This document shows positions 31,258 to 40,515 of a stretch of 64,000 nt of DNA, piece by piece. The stretch lies in assembly GCA_913055845.1 (NCBI GenBank), contig CAJXKO010000007.1:1-64000 (forward strand). The letters run 5' to 3'. The first letter of the stretch is position 1; every line of letters starts with the position of its first letter. The notes below the pieces were generated by a model that saw only the letters and a list, made by a program, of their open reading frames with translations, did no database searches and was not told where the DNA came from. The translations under genes and the position numbers were made by a program. This DNA is from an uncultured Bacteroidota bacterium (GTDB lineage: Bacteria > Bacteroidota > Rhodothermia > Rhodothermales > Salinibacteraceae).

Positions 31258-31926
31258 ATGGACTGGTTTGCCGGCGCCTGGGCCATTTTTCGCAAGGACC
31301 TCCGCATCGAGCTCCGAAGCCGGTACGCGGCAAATACGCTCCTGCTGTTCGCCCTCGGGGCACTTCTGCTAATCGCGTTTGCCATTGGGCCGCAGCCGGT
31401 GAGTGCCCGGGTGCGGGCGGCCCTCCTGTGGATCGTACTCCTCTTTGCGGCCTCCATCGGGTTGGGGCGCTCATTCGTGGCGGAGTACGAGGGACGGACG
31501 GCCCTTCTGCTGCGTCTGCACACGCGGGCCAGCATGGTATTCGCCGGCAAACTGCTCTTCAACCTTGGCCTAGTGGCCCTCCTCACGCTCGTGGCCACGG
31601 GCGTGTTCATGCTTCTTCTGGGGACGTCGGTAGGATCGCCCGGTCTATTCGCGGGCACGCTGGCCCTCGGGGCCCTCGGGCTTACGAGCGTCACGACGCT
31701 ACTCTCGGCCCTCGTGGCCCGGGCCTCGGGCGGCGGACCGCTCCTGCCGGTGCTTCTGCTCCCCCTGCTGGTGCCCCTACTGGTCTCGGGAGTCGGGGCC
31801 ACGCGCAAGGCGCTGCTCGGCCAGCGGTGGATCACGGCACAGGACGAACTGCTGACCCTCGTGGGCTTTGCGGGGGCTACCCTCTCTGCGGCCGTCCTCT
31901 TGTTCGACTACGTCTGGGCCGAATGA
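31258..31926 (+). CDS. ccmB: Heme exporter protein CcmB
   Basis: AIFRKDLRIELRSRYAANTLLLFALGALLLIAFAIG; six-TM pattern; followed by ccmC. Confidence 0.9.
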   Translation: MDWFAGAWAIFRKDLRIELRSRYAANTLLLFALGALLLIAFAIGPQPVSARVRAALLWIVLLFAASIGLGRSFVAEYEGRTALLLRLHTRASMVFAGKLLFNLGLVALLTLVATGVFMLLLGTSVGSPGLFAGTLALGALGLTSVTTLLSALVARASGGGPLLPVLLLPLLVPLLVSGVGATRKALLGQRWITAQDELLTLVGFAGATLSAAVLLFDYVWAE

Positions 31927-32037
31927 GCCCGCTGTCCGCGCTTTGAACGTTGAGCGAATTCAGTACCGCGGGGGAAAGCCCCCACTTTTTGCGGCGTATC
32001 AGTGCCCAGTTTTGTTCTCTGAGTCGTCCGTTCCGTC

Positions 32038-32793
32038 ATGTCTTCCAGTTCCCAAACGGCCCTTCCGGTGAACCGCCGGCTGTACCGCGGCGTGCGCGGG
32101 CTGGTCGTGGTGGTCCTTACGGGCGTCATCATCGCGGGCTTCGTGGGCGAGATCCCGCAATTGGACATCCTCGAACAGTCGGCGCGCAACCTTTATTTTC
32201 ACGTGCCGATGTGGTTCTCGCTCATGGCGGCCACGATCGTCTCGGCGTACCATTCGGCGCACTATCTTCGGCGGGGGAATCGCGTCCGCGACCTGCGCGC
32301 CCGTGAGGCCGCCCGGATTGCCCTCATCTTCGGGGGACTGGGCATCGTGACCGGCATGGTGTGGGCACGCTTTACGTGGTATGAGGGCACGGGGGTGTGG
32401 TGGAACTTCGACCCGAAGCAGTCGATGGCGGCGGTGTTGCTGCTCATTTACGGCGGGTACTTCGTCCTGCGCGACGCAATTGATGCCCCGGAGGCTCGAG
32501 GGCGCATCGCGGCGGTCTACAACCTGTTTGCGGTCGTGACGATGCCGTTTCTGCTCTACATTCTGCCGCGGCAGATGCCGAGCCTCCACCCCGGCGGGGA
32601 GGGCAGTCCGGCGTTTAGTCAGACCGATCTGGCCCCGGCCATGCGGTGGGTCTTCTACCCGTCCGTCCTGGCCTTTCTCGGGCTGGCCTGGCTGCTGTAT
32701 ACCCAGCGCGTCCGTTTGTCCTGGCTCCGCGAGGGGCTCGCGGCACCGGCGTCCTCAGCCCCTGTCGACGGGGAGCAGGACGGGGAGCTGTAA
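32038..32793 (+). CDS. ccmC: Cytochrome c biogenesis/heme transport protein CcmC
   Basis: SARNLYFHVPMWFSLMAATIVSAYHSAHYL, GMVWARFTWYEGTGVWWNFDPKQSMAAVLLLIYGGYFVLRDAI (WWxFD-like, as in CcmC/CcsA). Confidence 0.93.
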   Translation: MSSSSQTALPVNRRLYRGVRGLVVVVLTGVIIAGFVGEIPQLDILEQSARNLYFHVPMWFSLMAATIVSAYHSAHYLRRGNRVRDLRAREAARIALIFGGLGIVTGMVWARFTWYEGTGVWWNFDPKQSMAAVLLLIYGGYFVLRDAIDAPEARGRIAAVYNLFAVVTMPFLLYILPRQMPSLHPGGEGSPAFSQTDLAPAMRWVFYPSVLAFLGLAWLLYTQRVRLSWLREGLAAPASSAPVDGEQDGEL

Positions 32794-32868
32794 CCCTCCC
32801 GGTCTGGTGTGCGCGTCCACGACGGATCCGGTTCGCGATCTATCTGATTCTCGACTGTGCGTTGCTCC

Positions 32869-33150
32869 ATGACGATCCACCCCCTTCGGCCGTCCGATGC
32901 CCCGACGCCTCGGCCGGTGCAGGAGCGCCCCGACACGGCGTCGGCCTACGACAGCACGTGGACGGAACAGCCGGTGGCACAGGCCCCGGAGGGCCTCGAC
33001 CGCATCATGGGACAGGGCGGCAAGATCTACGTCGTGCTGGCCGTCGTTCTCCTGATTTGGATCGGCCTCGTTACGGTCCTCTTCCGCACCGACCGCAAGA
33101 TTGACCGACTGGAACGGCGTCTCGACCGGCACATTTCAGAAGACGAGTAG
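32869..33150 (+). CDS. Small single-TM CcmD-like protein
   Basis: GGKIYVVLAVVLLIWIGLVTVLFRTDRKIDRLERRLD between ccmC and ccmE. Confidence 0.7.
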   Translation: MTIHPLRPSDAPTPRPVQERPDTASAYDSTWTEQPVAQAPEGLDRIMGQGGKIYVVLAVVLLIWIGLVTVLFRTDRKIDRLERRLDRHISEDE

Positions 33151-33183
33151 CCACTGTTTCCATCCGCACCCCTCTGCCTTCCT

Positions 33184-33609
33184 ATGAAGTGGAAGACCAT
33201 TCTCGGGTTGGCCGCCATGCTCGGCTTCGGGACCCTCCTGTTTGTGAACTTTGGCAGTCAGGTGGGCGGGTACATGAACTTTGAACAGGCCGCCCGCACG
33301 GGGGCCTCGGCCCACGTGGTGGGCACGTGGGCAAAAAGCCGCCCCACCAATTACAGCCGCGCGCAAAACACTTTCACCTTCTACATGCGCGACGAGAGCG
33401 GAACGGTACGGAAGGTGCGGTACAACAACCCGAAGCCCGCCAACTTTGAGGAGGCCGAGCAGGTAGTGGTGCAGGGGCGCACCCAGGAGGACGTCTTTGT
33501 CGCCAAGCACATCCTGGTGAAGTGTCCCTCAAAGTACAACGAGACGAAGGGCCTGAAGCAGAAGGCAAGTCGCTCCTCCGCCCAACCGCCCACGTCTGCC
33601 CGGCAGTAG
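33184..33609 (+). CDS. ccmE: Cytochrome c maturation protein CcmE, CxxxY type
   Basis: N-terminal TM anchor; FTFYMRDESGTVRKVRYNNPKPANFEEAEQVVVQGR..DVFVAKHILVKCPSKYNE. Confidence 0.9.
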   Translation: MKWKTILGLAAMLGFGTLLFVNFGSQVGGYMNFEQAARTGASAHVVGTWAKSRPTNYSRAQNTFTFYMRDESGTVRKVRYNNPKPANFEEAEQVVVQGRTQEDVFVAKHILVKCPSKYNETKGLKQKASRSSAQPPTSARQ

Positions 33610-33634
33610 CCGTCCTTCTCCTTCCGGCCACGCT

Positions 33635-34102
33635 GTGCTCCTGCTTCGGGACTTCCCCCTGTCATGCCCGCTGGTCTTCGGGCTTCTCCTCGCCGGCTTA
33701 ACGTTTTCCCCCGTGTCTGACGCTCAGTCGCTGTCCGACAATCCGCTCCCACCGTGTCCGGACACCCCCAACTGCGAACGCACGGCACGGGCGTACGACG
33801 TTTCCGCGGACGCCCTCTACAGGGCCGCCCAACACGCCCTCCAATCGCTGGACCCCGTTACGCTTCGCCTGCCCAACGGGCCTCGCGAGCGCCGCGCCGA
33901 GGCCGTCTATCGGGTCGCCCTGATTTTCAAGGACGACGTAGAAGTGGCCGTACAGACGCGCGAGGATGGCGGCAGTGTCCTGTACGTGCGCAGCGCGAGC
34001 CGGGTCGGGTACAGTGATCTCGGGGTGAACCGGCGGCGGGTCCGCTCCCTCTTGGCCGCAGTTGAGGAAGTGCTCGGGGAGAATCGCCCTCCTTCCCCAT
34101 AG
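33635..34102 (+). CDS. DUF1499-like exported protein
   Basis: CPDTPNCERTARAYDVSADALYRAAQHAL..VALIFKDDVEVAVQTREDGGSVLYVRSASRVGYSDLGVNRRRV. Confidence 0.8.
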   Translation: MLLLRDFPLSCPLVFGLLLAGLTFSPVSDAQSLSDNPLPPCPDTPNCERTARAYDVSADALYRAAQHALQSLDPVTLRLPNGPRERRAEAVYRVALIFKDDVEVAVQTREDGGSVLYVRSASRVGYSDLGVNRRRVRSLLAAVEEVLGENRPPSP

Positions 34103-34129
34103 CAGCCGCATGAGGGTCAGCCCCCCGCT

Positions 34130-35539
34130 TCACAGGTACAGCCCTGTGGCGATCAAGAAGTAGATGGCCAGCCCCAGGATGTCGTTGAGGGTGGTTACGA
34201 ACGGTCCCATCGCGCTGGCCGGATCCACGCCGAGCCAGGTGAGGACAAAGGGAATGAGGGCCCCGTTGGTGGTGGCAACGAGGCTCACGGCGAGCATGGT
34301 GAGCCCGAGCGTGCTCACCAGGGCCGTCACGTCCCCGAGCCCCAGCACGGCCACGGTGCCGCAGAGCAGCCCTGCCACGACGACCCCATTGAGCAAGGCC
34401 ACCAGCATCTCTTTGCCAATACGGCGGAACGCGTCGGAGAGCCAGAGTTCGCCGGACCCAAGTCCCTGTACGGCGATGGCCGCGCTCTGCACGGCGGCGT
34501 TCCCGCCCATGGCCGTCACGATGGGGATGAATGTGGCGAGCACCACGGCCTGCTGGAGCGTGGCCTCGAAGGCCCCAATGACCGTCCCCGACAGGCCGGA
34601 CCCCACGAGACCGATAATGAGCCACGGCAGGCGCCCCCGGCTCACCTGTATGGCCGTGTCGATCGTCTCTTCTTGCCCCGTGAGGCCACTCATGAGCTGC
34701 ATGTCCTCCTCTGCCTCGTCGCGAATCACGTCGACGATGTCGTCGATCGTGATGCGCCCCATCATGCGCCCCGCCTCGTCCACCACGGGCACCGAAACCA
34801 GGTCGTACCGCTGCACCACCCGCGCCACCTCTTCCTGGTCCACCCTCGGGGCAACGGAGATGAAGTCGGGGTCCATGATGTCGCGCACCTTCACCGACCC
34901 CGCCGACAGGAGCAACTGCTTGAGGGAAATGGTGCCGAGCAGCGTACCCCCGTCGTCCACGACGTAGGCAGTGTAGAGCTCATCGACCTCGGCGGCGCTG
35001 CGCCGCACCTCCTCGGTGGCCTCCCGCAGGGTCCAGTCCGGCGGAATGGCCACGTACTCGCGCGCCATGATGCCCCCGGCGGTCTCCTCCCCGTACTCCA
35101 GCAGCTCCGTCAAGTCTTCCGTGTCCGCCAGATCGGGCAGCACCTGCAGGGCCCGCTCCTCGGGCAGGTCGGCCAGGACGTCCGCCGCGTCGTCGGTGTC
35201 AAGGGCGTCGATGAGGTCGATGAGAAGGGCCGGCCCGAGGCCTTCCAACAGGGCGGCCCGCACGGGATCCTCCATCTCTGCCAGGGTATCGCTGGCCAGC
35301 TCGGGGGGTAGCCACCGGAAAAGACGGTGCGCCTCTTCTTCCGGCAGCCGCCGAAGCAGTAGGGCCACGTCGGCCGGATAGAGATCGGCCACGAGGTTGA
35401 GAACCATCCCTCGTTGCCCCTCCGCGAGGAGAGCGGCAATGTCGTCGACGACCGACTCGTCGACTTCCAGCAGCCCGCTGTGGGGCGGACCGTCGGGGGC
35501 GGCGGGGGACCGGGGCGAGGGAGAATTGGGACGACCCAT
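34130..35539 (-). CDS. mgtE: Magnesium transporter MgtE (CBS domain-containing)
   Basis: TGLTGQEETIDTAIQVSRGRLPWLIIGLVGSGLSGTVIGAFEATLQQAVVLATFIPIVTAMGGNAAVQSAAIAVQGL; paired CBS domains. Confidence 0.95.
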   Translation of the reverse strand: MGRPNSPSPRSPAAPDGPPHSGLLEVDESVVDDIAALLAEGQRGMVLNLVADLYPADVALLLRRLPEEEAHRLFRWLPPELASDTLAEMEDPVRAALLEGLGPALLIDLIDALDTDDAADVLADLPEERALQVLPDLADTEDLTELLEYGEETAGGIMAREYVAIPPDWTLREATEEVRRSAAEVDELYTAYVVDDGGTLLGTISLKQLLLSAGSVKVRDIMDPDFISVAPRVDQEEVARVVQRYDLVSVPVVDEAGRMMGRITIDDIVDVIRDEAEEDMQLMSGLTGQEETIDTAIQVSRGRLPWLIIGLVGSGLSGTVIGAFEATLQQAVVLATFIPIVTAMGGNAAVQSAAIAVQGLGSGELWLSDAFRRIGKEMLVALLNGVVVAGLLCGTVAVLGLGDVTALVSTLGLTMLAVSLVATTNGALIPFVLTWLGVDPASAMGPFVTTLNDILGLAIYFLIATGLYL

Positions 35540-35615
35540 TGAGACGTGCGGCGTAGGCGACAGTCGAGGACACTCCCTCCCGCATACGACTCGCCGCCCG
35601 AGTCGCTCCGTGCGG

Positions 35616-36419
35616 CTACGCGCCGGGGTTGGGATCCGCGTGGGCGTTCAGGTGACGCGTGAGCCTGGCGAACTCCTCCGGCGTGAGCGCCTCGGCCCGC
35701 TTGCGGCCCCACTCGTCCGGGAAGCCCACGCCCTGCTCCTTCGTCCAGGCGCTCAGGCTGTTGCGAAGCATCTTGCGACGCTGGTTGAAGGCCGCCTTAA
35801 CGTATCGGCGCACGTCATCGAAGCGGAGCCCCTCCGGCTCGTCCCCCGTGTTGAACCGGAGGCGCACCACTGCACTCGTCACGTCGGGCTGCGGCGAGAA
35901 GACCTGCGGCGGCACCGTGAAGAGTTTCTCCGGCGCGGCGAAGAGCTGCAAAAGGACGCTGAGAATGCCGTACGCCTTGGTGCGCGGTTCGGCGACGAGG
36001 CGGTCCGCCACCTCACGCTGCATAGTGAGGACGGCCTCCGCGAGGTGCTCGCGCTGCTCCAGGAGGGCAAAGAGGATCGGGCTCGTGAGGTAGTACGGCG
36101 TGTTGCTGATGACGTGGAGGGGTCCGCCCTTCTCCGTAGCGAGGGCCGCCCAGTCCGTGTCCCGCACGTCTTCCACCCGCACATCGACGCCCGGCAGGCG
36201 CTCGCGAAGCACCTCCACCGCCCGCTCGTCAACCTCGATGGCCGTGAGGATCTCGTACCGCTCCGCCAGTCGCTCGGTGAGCACGCCGGTTCCGGCCCCC
36301 ACCTCTACGACGTGCGCGTCCGGCGGTGCCTCCAGGGACCCCACGATCTTCTCGGCCATGTTGGGGTCCTGCAGAAAGTTCTGACCGAGGCTCTGTTTGG
36401 GACGGAAGGGGAGGTTCAT
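35616..36419 (-). CDS. rsmA: 16S rRNA (adenine1518-N6/adenine1519-N6)-dimethyltransferase
   Basis: RPKQSLGQNFLQDPNMAEKIV, VEVGAGTGVLTERLAER, VISNTPYYLTSPILFALLE. Confidence 0.96.
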   Translation of the reverse strand: MNLPFRPKQSLGQNFLQDPNMAEKIVGSLEAPPDAHVVEVGAGTGVLTERLAERYEILTAIEVDERAVEVLRERLPGVDVRVEDVRDTDWAALATEKGGPLHVISNTPYYLTSPILFALLEQREHLAEAVLTMQREVADRLVAEPRTKAYGILSVLLQLFAAPEKLFTVPPQVFSPQPDVTSAVVRLRFNTGDEPEGLRFDDVRRYVKAAFNQRRKMLRNSLSAWTKEQGVGFPDEWGRKRAEALTPEEFARLTRHLNAHADPNPGA

Positions 36420-36422
36420 TTC

Positions 36423-36509
36423 GTTGGAACGTTGGACGGTGGAACGTTGAACGTTCTTGGGGACAGCCCGCTACGCAATCACGTCCCCCATGCGAACGTT
36501 CCACCGTCC
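36423..36509. repeat. Degenerate GTTGGAAC/GTTGAAC repeat with 15-bp inverted repeat upstream of rsmA
   Basis: GTTGGAAC-GTTGGACG-GTGGAAC-GTTGAAC-GTTC; perfect inverted repeat GGACGGTGGAACGTT (36434-36448)/AACGTTCCACCGTCC (36495-36509). Confidence 0.8.
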
Positions 36510-36617
36510 AGCGCAGAACCGTTCACCGCAGGTGCTTCCGTCGGGTACGCACGGGGTCTTCGACGGAGGGTACAGTACGCGCGCTTCTCGGAGGCCCCGA
36601 CGAGCCCGCGATACCCG

Positions 36618-37154
36618 TCAACGTTGAGAAACGACTTCGGGAGCGGTCAGCCCGAAGCGTTCGCAGAGCGTGGGAACGCTTTCAAAGTCCATGTCGATGG
36701 CGTACTTCTCGTTGATCTGCGCGAGCCGCTCCCTGTCTCCCTGCGCCGCGGCCACCTCGTCGAAGTAAGTTTCGAACCCGGCCGGCGAGACGATCTCCAT
36801 CACGTGGCAGGGGTCGTCCCCGGCGTTCCAGAAGGTGTGCCACTGCCCGCGCGGCTTGACGAGCCACGTGCCCGGCCCCGCCGTCACGACCTCCTCCCCG
36901 ACCATCGTGCCCAATGTCCCCTCGAGCACGTAGGTGTACTCGTCCTCGTTGTGGTGACGGTGGAGCGGAGCCACCAGGGTACGGGACGGAACCTCGGGGA
37001 GCTGGGCGACAGCGAAGCGCCTGTCGGTGTCCGATCCGCCGATCTGAAAGCGGCCGCCGACCCCGCCGAAACGGAATGGGTCGCCGTCGCCGGGCAAGAT
37101 CACGGTCGGTGTACCCGAAACATCGTGCTTGGCCTCATCTCGCGGAATAGACAT
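36618..37154 (-). CDS. Cupin-domain protein
   Basis: PLHRHHNEDEYTYVLEGTLGTMVGEEVVTAGPGTWLVKPRGQWHTFWNAGDDPCHVMEIVSPAGFE. Confidence 0.88.
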   Translation of the reverse strand: MSIPRDEAKHDVSGTPTVILPGDGDPFRFGGVGGRFQIGGSDTDRRFAVAQLPEVPSRTLVAPLHRHHNEDEYTYVLEGTLGTMVGEEVVTAGPGTWLVKPRGQWHTFWNAGDDPCHVMEIVSPAGFETYFDEVAAAQGDRERLAQINEKYAIDMDFESVPTLCERFGLTAPEVVSQR

Positions 37155-37259
37155 CGGCTGTAGTCGATTGGTGCGACAGAGCGCGAACGCTACAGGCGAC
37201 TCTGGCTCTCCGTCCTCGTGGGAGCGAACAAGGGCTCCGGACGCACGGAGCGCCGCAAT

Positions 37260-38093
37260 CTACACCGGCTTGCGCGCCACCGCCGATACGATTGCGATTC
37301 GCTCCTCTCTCAGATTGCGGACCACATTCTTCATTTTTTCCGTCGCCCCGGCGCCCATTAGCAGATGAAGACCGACCGGTGGAAGGCCTTCCCGCTGGAC
37401 CGTCTCCAGCGTCGTTTCGAACCAGGCCAACCCTTCCTCCGTGCAGTCTTCCCAGTCGAGCACCGTGAGGCCCGCGGTGGTTACGACGTCCCGAAAGGCA
37501 TCGGGGCGGGCGAGAACGCTGACGGACGACTCGTCGGCCCAGGGAACGGGGTAATGCCGATCCCCATCGATTCCGGCAAAGATCCCGTGTAAGGCCAGAA
37601 GTCCGCCCGGGGTGAGCACTTGGGCGATCTTCCGAACGTAGCCCTGTTTGTCGACGACGTTCATCTGGACATGCTCGGACACGACGAGATCGAAGCGGTT
37701 GCCCTCCGTCGGCAGATCGAGAGCATTCGCCTGGCAAAACGTGATGTGATCGTCCAGGTCGACCCGTCGCGTGAGTTCGCGAGCGACCTCGCAGTACTCC
37801 TCAGTCACGTCCACCCCCAGGACGCGAGCGCCAAATTCGTCGGCCAGGAACCGGGCCGTGCCCCCAATCCCACACCCCACGTCTAAGACGGCGGGGGCCT
37901 CCGGAAGTGGAAGGTCCTCGACGAGCTCGCGGGTGGCCTGCCGGCCGCGAATGTGAAACGCGTCCACGGGCGCTAGGTCCTCCACCGTCGGGTGCTGACG
38001 GGACGCCCCCACGTCTTCGAGGGCGGCATCGATGGTCTCGAGCAACGATCCGTGCGCGTACTGTGCCTGAACAGGGGACGGAGATTCATTCAT
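37260..38093 (-). CDS. Class I SAM-dependent methyltransferase
   Basis: VLDVGCGIGGTARFLADEFGARVLGVDVTEEYCEVARELT; LVVSEHVQMNVVDKQGYVRKIAQVLTPGGLLALHG. Confidence 0.92.
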   Translation of the reverse strand: MNESPSPVQAQYAHGSLLETIDAALEDVGASRQHPTVEDLAPVDAFHIRGRQATRELVEDLPLPEAPAVLDVGCGIGGTARFLADEFGARVLGVDVTEEYCEVARELTRRVDLDDHITFCQANALDLPTEGNRFDLVVSEHVQMNVVDKQGYVRKIAQVLTPGGLLALHGIFAGIDGDRHYPVPWADESSVSVLARPDAFRDVVTTAGLTVLDWEDCTEEGLAWFETTLETVQREGLPPVGLHLLMGAGATEKMKNVVRNLREERIAIVSAVARKPV

Positions 38094-38209
38094 GGATGGG
38101 TCGGATCACGATCTCGACATTGTACGAACGGGCCTCTCGGCGCTGCCTCACGACACTCTTTCCGAGCCATCGCGGGGGCGTCCACCGCCTACCTTGACAG
38201 TTGTTGGTA

Positions 38210-38965
38210 CTACGCCGGCTCCTCGGAGGTGCCCGTGCTCCCCAGCCCAGGGACGATCATCGGGACGCGCTCGCGGTAGCGGCGGTAGCGGGCACCAAAG
38301 CGAGCGATCAGATCCTGCTCCTCCAGCACCATGGCAATGAAGATGTAGCCGGTCGTGGCGAGGGCAAACACGAGGTGCCCAAGCGTCATCTCTGGGGTCG
38401 ACCAGAAGGCGATCAAGAAGCCGAGGTTGAGTGGATGGCGCACGTAGCGGTAGAGCCCCGTGACCTGAAACTCTGGCGCCGACAATGCCTCGCCCTGGAC
38501 GTGTTCGTGGACCTGCTGGAGGCCGAACAGGTGCATGTGGCTGATCATGAACGTAGCGACCAGGACGAGCGTCCAGCCGAGCCCGAACAGGCCCCAGAGG
38601 ACGTACTGGCCCCACGCGGCGTCGACCTGCCACAGCATGTCGGTCAGCGGACGCCACTGCCAGAAGAGCAGGATGAGTACCGCGTTGCTAAACAGCACGT
38701 ACGTACTGCGCTCGATGGGCTCGGGAATGATGTCCGTCCACCACTGCTTGAAGCCCCGACGCGCCATCCCACTGTGCTGCACGGCAAAGAGGCCGAGCAG
38801 CCCGGCGTTGATGAGAAGCGACGACCAGAATGCTCCCGTCGGTCCGCCACTGTTGATTGTCTTCGGCACCCAGAAGTCACCGACGAACGCAATGGCGTAC
38901 AGAAAAACGCCGAGAAAGACAACGTAGTTGACAAGGCCGTAGAGAAAGCTGAGAATGCGGCTCAT
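38210..38965 (-). CDS. mddA: MddA/isoprenylcysteine-methyltransferase-like membrane protein (candidate methanethiol S-methyltransferase)
   Basis: FLYAIAFVGDFWVPKTINSG, LFAVQHSGMARRGFKQWWTDIIPEPIERSTYVLFSNAVLILLFWQWRP, GLYRYVRHPLNLGFLIAFWSTPEMTLGHLVFA, RYRRYRERVPMIVPGL. Confidence 0.8.
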   Translation of the reverse strand: MSRILSFLYGLVNYVVFLGVFLYAIAFVGDFWVPKTINSGGPTGAFWSSLLINAGLLGLFAVQHSGMARRGFKQWWTDIIPEPIERSTYVLFSNAVLILLFWQWRPLTDMLWQVDAAWGQYVLWGLFGLGWTLVLVATFMISHMHLFGLQQVHEHVQGEALSAPEFQVTGLYRYVRHPLNLGFLIAFWSTPEMTLGHLVFALATTGYIFIAMVLEEQDLIARFGARYRRYRERVPMIVPGLGSTGTSEEPA

Positions 38966-39033
38966 GACTGCACGTGGATGGTTGTTGTTCGGCCCAGGGA
39001 TGCCCTCGTCCCGCGCACTACGGCGCGCTCTCC

Positions 39034-39507
39034 CTATTCCTCCGCGGGCACCGCATCAATGGGATCCTCAAAGGCGATGAAGAGCACGCACTCCTCGCCG
39101 CCGGCACAGTGGGCGTCGTGTGGACGTTCGGCGGGCCCGCGGGCGTAGGTGCCCGGCTGTAGCACGACGGGCTCGTGGCCCTCGTAGGTGACACGCATCT
39201 TGCCCGAGACGAGCACCATGCGCTCGGGGGATGTGTGCAGGTGGGCGGGAACCGTCGTGTTCGGGGCCATCCTGAAAAAGATGTCCGTGTTGGGAGCGTC
39301 CGGCACTCCGTGGAGCACAGCAATCGAACAGCTTTCCGGCATAAACGCGGGGCAGGGGCCCCACTCCAGATCCGGGTCAGAAGCGGTCCAGGACTGCGGC
39401 TCCTGTGCCTCCGCGTCGGCGGGAAGGAGCGAGCCCACAAGGAACAGCGCTAGAAAGACAAACGGCAGGCGACAGCGTAACAGGGATGAGGCGTTCAGGG
39501 CATCCAT
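39034..39507 (-). CDS. Secreted cupin-domain protein
   Basis: Signal peptide (LPFVFLALFLVGSLLPADAEAQ); TTVPAHLHTSPERMVLVSGKMRVTYEGHEPVVLQPGTYARGPAERPHDAHC. Confidence 0.85.
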   Translation of the reverse strand: MDALNASSLLRCRLPFVFLALFLVGSLLPADAEAQEPQSWTASDPDLEWGPCPAFMPESCSIAVLHGVPDAPNTDIFFRMAPNTTVPAHLHTSPERMVLVSGKMRVTYEGHEPVVLQPGTYARGPAERPHDAHCAGGEECVLFIAFEDPIDAVPAEE

Positions 39508-39693
39508 GGGCGACGAGAAGATCGTAGGAGACGGATCAATGGCTTGCACATCGGAGAGGACGCCCCCGTCGACGGCTCTCCCCTGACGGAAAACGTCGTC
39601 CCCTCTTCACTTGTCAAAGCCAAAAACCCGGCTCGATTCACTCACGGAACGTCGGCCTTCGTCGATCTTTCATATAAGTACCCCAAGTTGCGT

Positions 39694-39844
39694 GTCATTC
39701 CGCACTCCGATGCGGCGCTGGGAGCGAAGCGACTGAGTAGTCTCTGGGCTGCGCTGGGAGCGAAGCGACCGAGTGCTCCAGGAGTGAGTCTCCTCTGAAC
39801 AGGCAGACTGGTCCATTGAGCTTCTGAACCAAGTTCAGAATGAC
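39694..39844. repeat. About 151-bp MITE/REP-like element with GTCATTC/GAATGAC termini and internal 23-nt direct repeats
   Basis: GCGCTGGGAGCGAAGCGAC(T/C)GAG at 39715-39737 and 39751-39773; right end TTCTGAACCAAGTTCAGAATGAC recurs inverted at 47109-47131 (22/23). Confidence 0.75.
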
Positions 39845-39912
39845 CATCTTCCGAGTAGGTCGCAACATGGGGTAAGTGGACAAAAAAACCCATCCGCCCA
39901 CTCGGCGACTCG

Positions 39913-40515
39913 GTGGCCATGGGACACGGCGACATCACCAAACTCCTGAAAGCCCACACGGCAGGGGACTCGGACGCGCTTAACGACCTGCTTCCGCTGG
40001 TCTATGATGAGCTGCGCCGAATGGCCCACCGCCGCATGCAACAGGAGCGGGCCGGGCACACGTTCAGCACGACGGCGCTCGTCCACGAGGCGTACCTGGA
40101 GCTTGTGGACCTCGACCGCATCGACTGGCAGGACCGCACCCACTTTTTTGCCATTGCTGCGCGGGTGATGCGCCACGTACTCGTCGACTACGCCGTGAAG
40201 CGCACGGCGCAAAAGCGAGGGGGCGACCGGGACCGTGTGCCCCTCCGGAACGAGGACGCCAGTGAGGAGGTGGACTTGACCGACGTACTGGCCGTTCACC
40301 AGGCACTGAAACGGTTGGGGGAGAGGGACGAGCGGCAGGCCCGAATCGTCGAGTGTCGGTTCTTCGGCGGACTTACGATTGCCGAAACTGCCGAGGCACT
40401 CGACGTCTCCCCAGCCACTGTCGGGCGCGACTGGCGCGTGGCCCGGGCCTGGCTCAACCGCGAACTCACGAATGAGGGTGGAGGTGATCCCCATGAACAG
40501 CGCGATGGACCCTGA
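39913..40515 (+). CDS. ECF-subfamily RNA polymerase sigma factor (kinase-linked type)
   Basis: LLPLVYDELRRMAHRRMQQERAGHTFSTTALVHEAYLELV..THFFAIAARVMRHVLVDYA; RIVECRFFGGLTIAETAEALDVSPATVGRDWRVARAWLNREL. Confidence 0.95.
   Translation: MAMGHGDITKLLKAHTAGDSDALNDLLPLVYDELRRMAHRRMQQERAGHTFSTTALVHEAYLELVDLDRIDWQDRTHFFAIAARVMRHVLVDYAVKRTAQKRGGDRDRVPLRNEDASEEVDLTDVLAVHQALKRLGERDERQARIVECRFFGGLTIAETAEALDVSPATVGRDWRVARAWLNRELTNEGGGDPHEQRDGP

Noticed and set aside
35397-37163. 588-aa plus-strand ORF spanning mgtE, rsmA and cupin antisense
   Set aside because: Runs antisense across three well-supported genes and their intergenic regions; composition is Arg/His/Leu-rich shadow translation.
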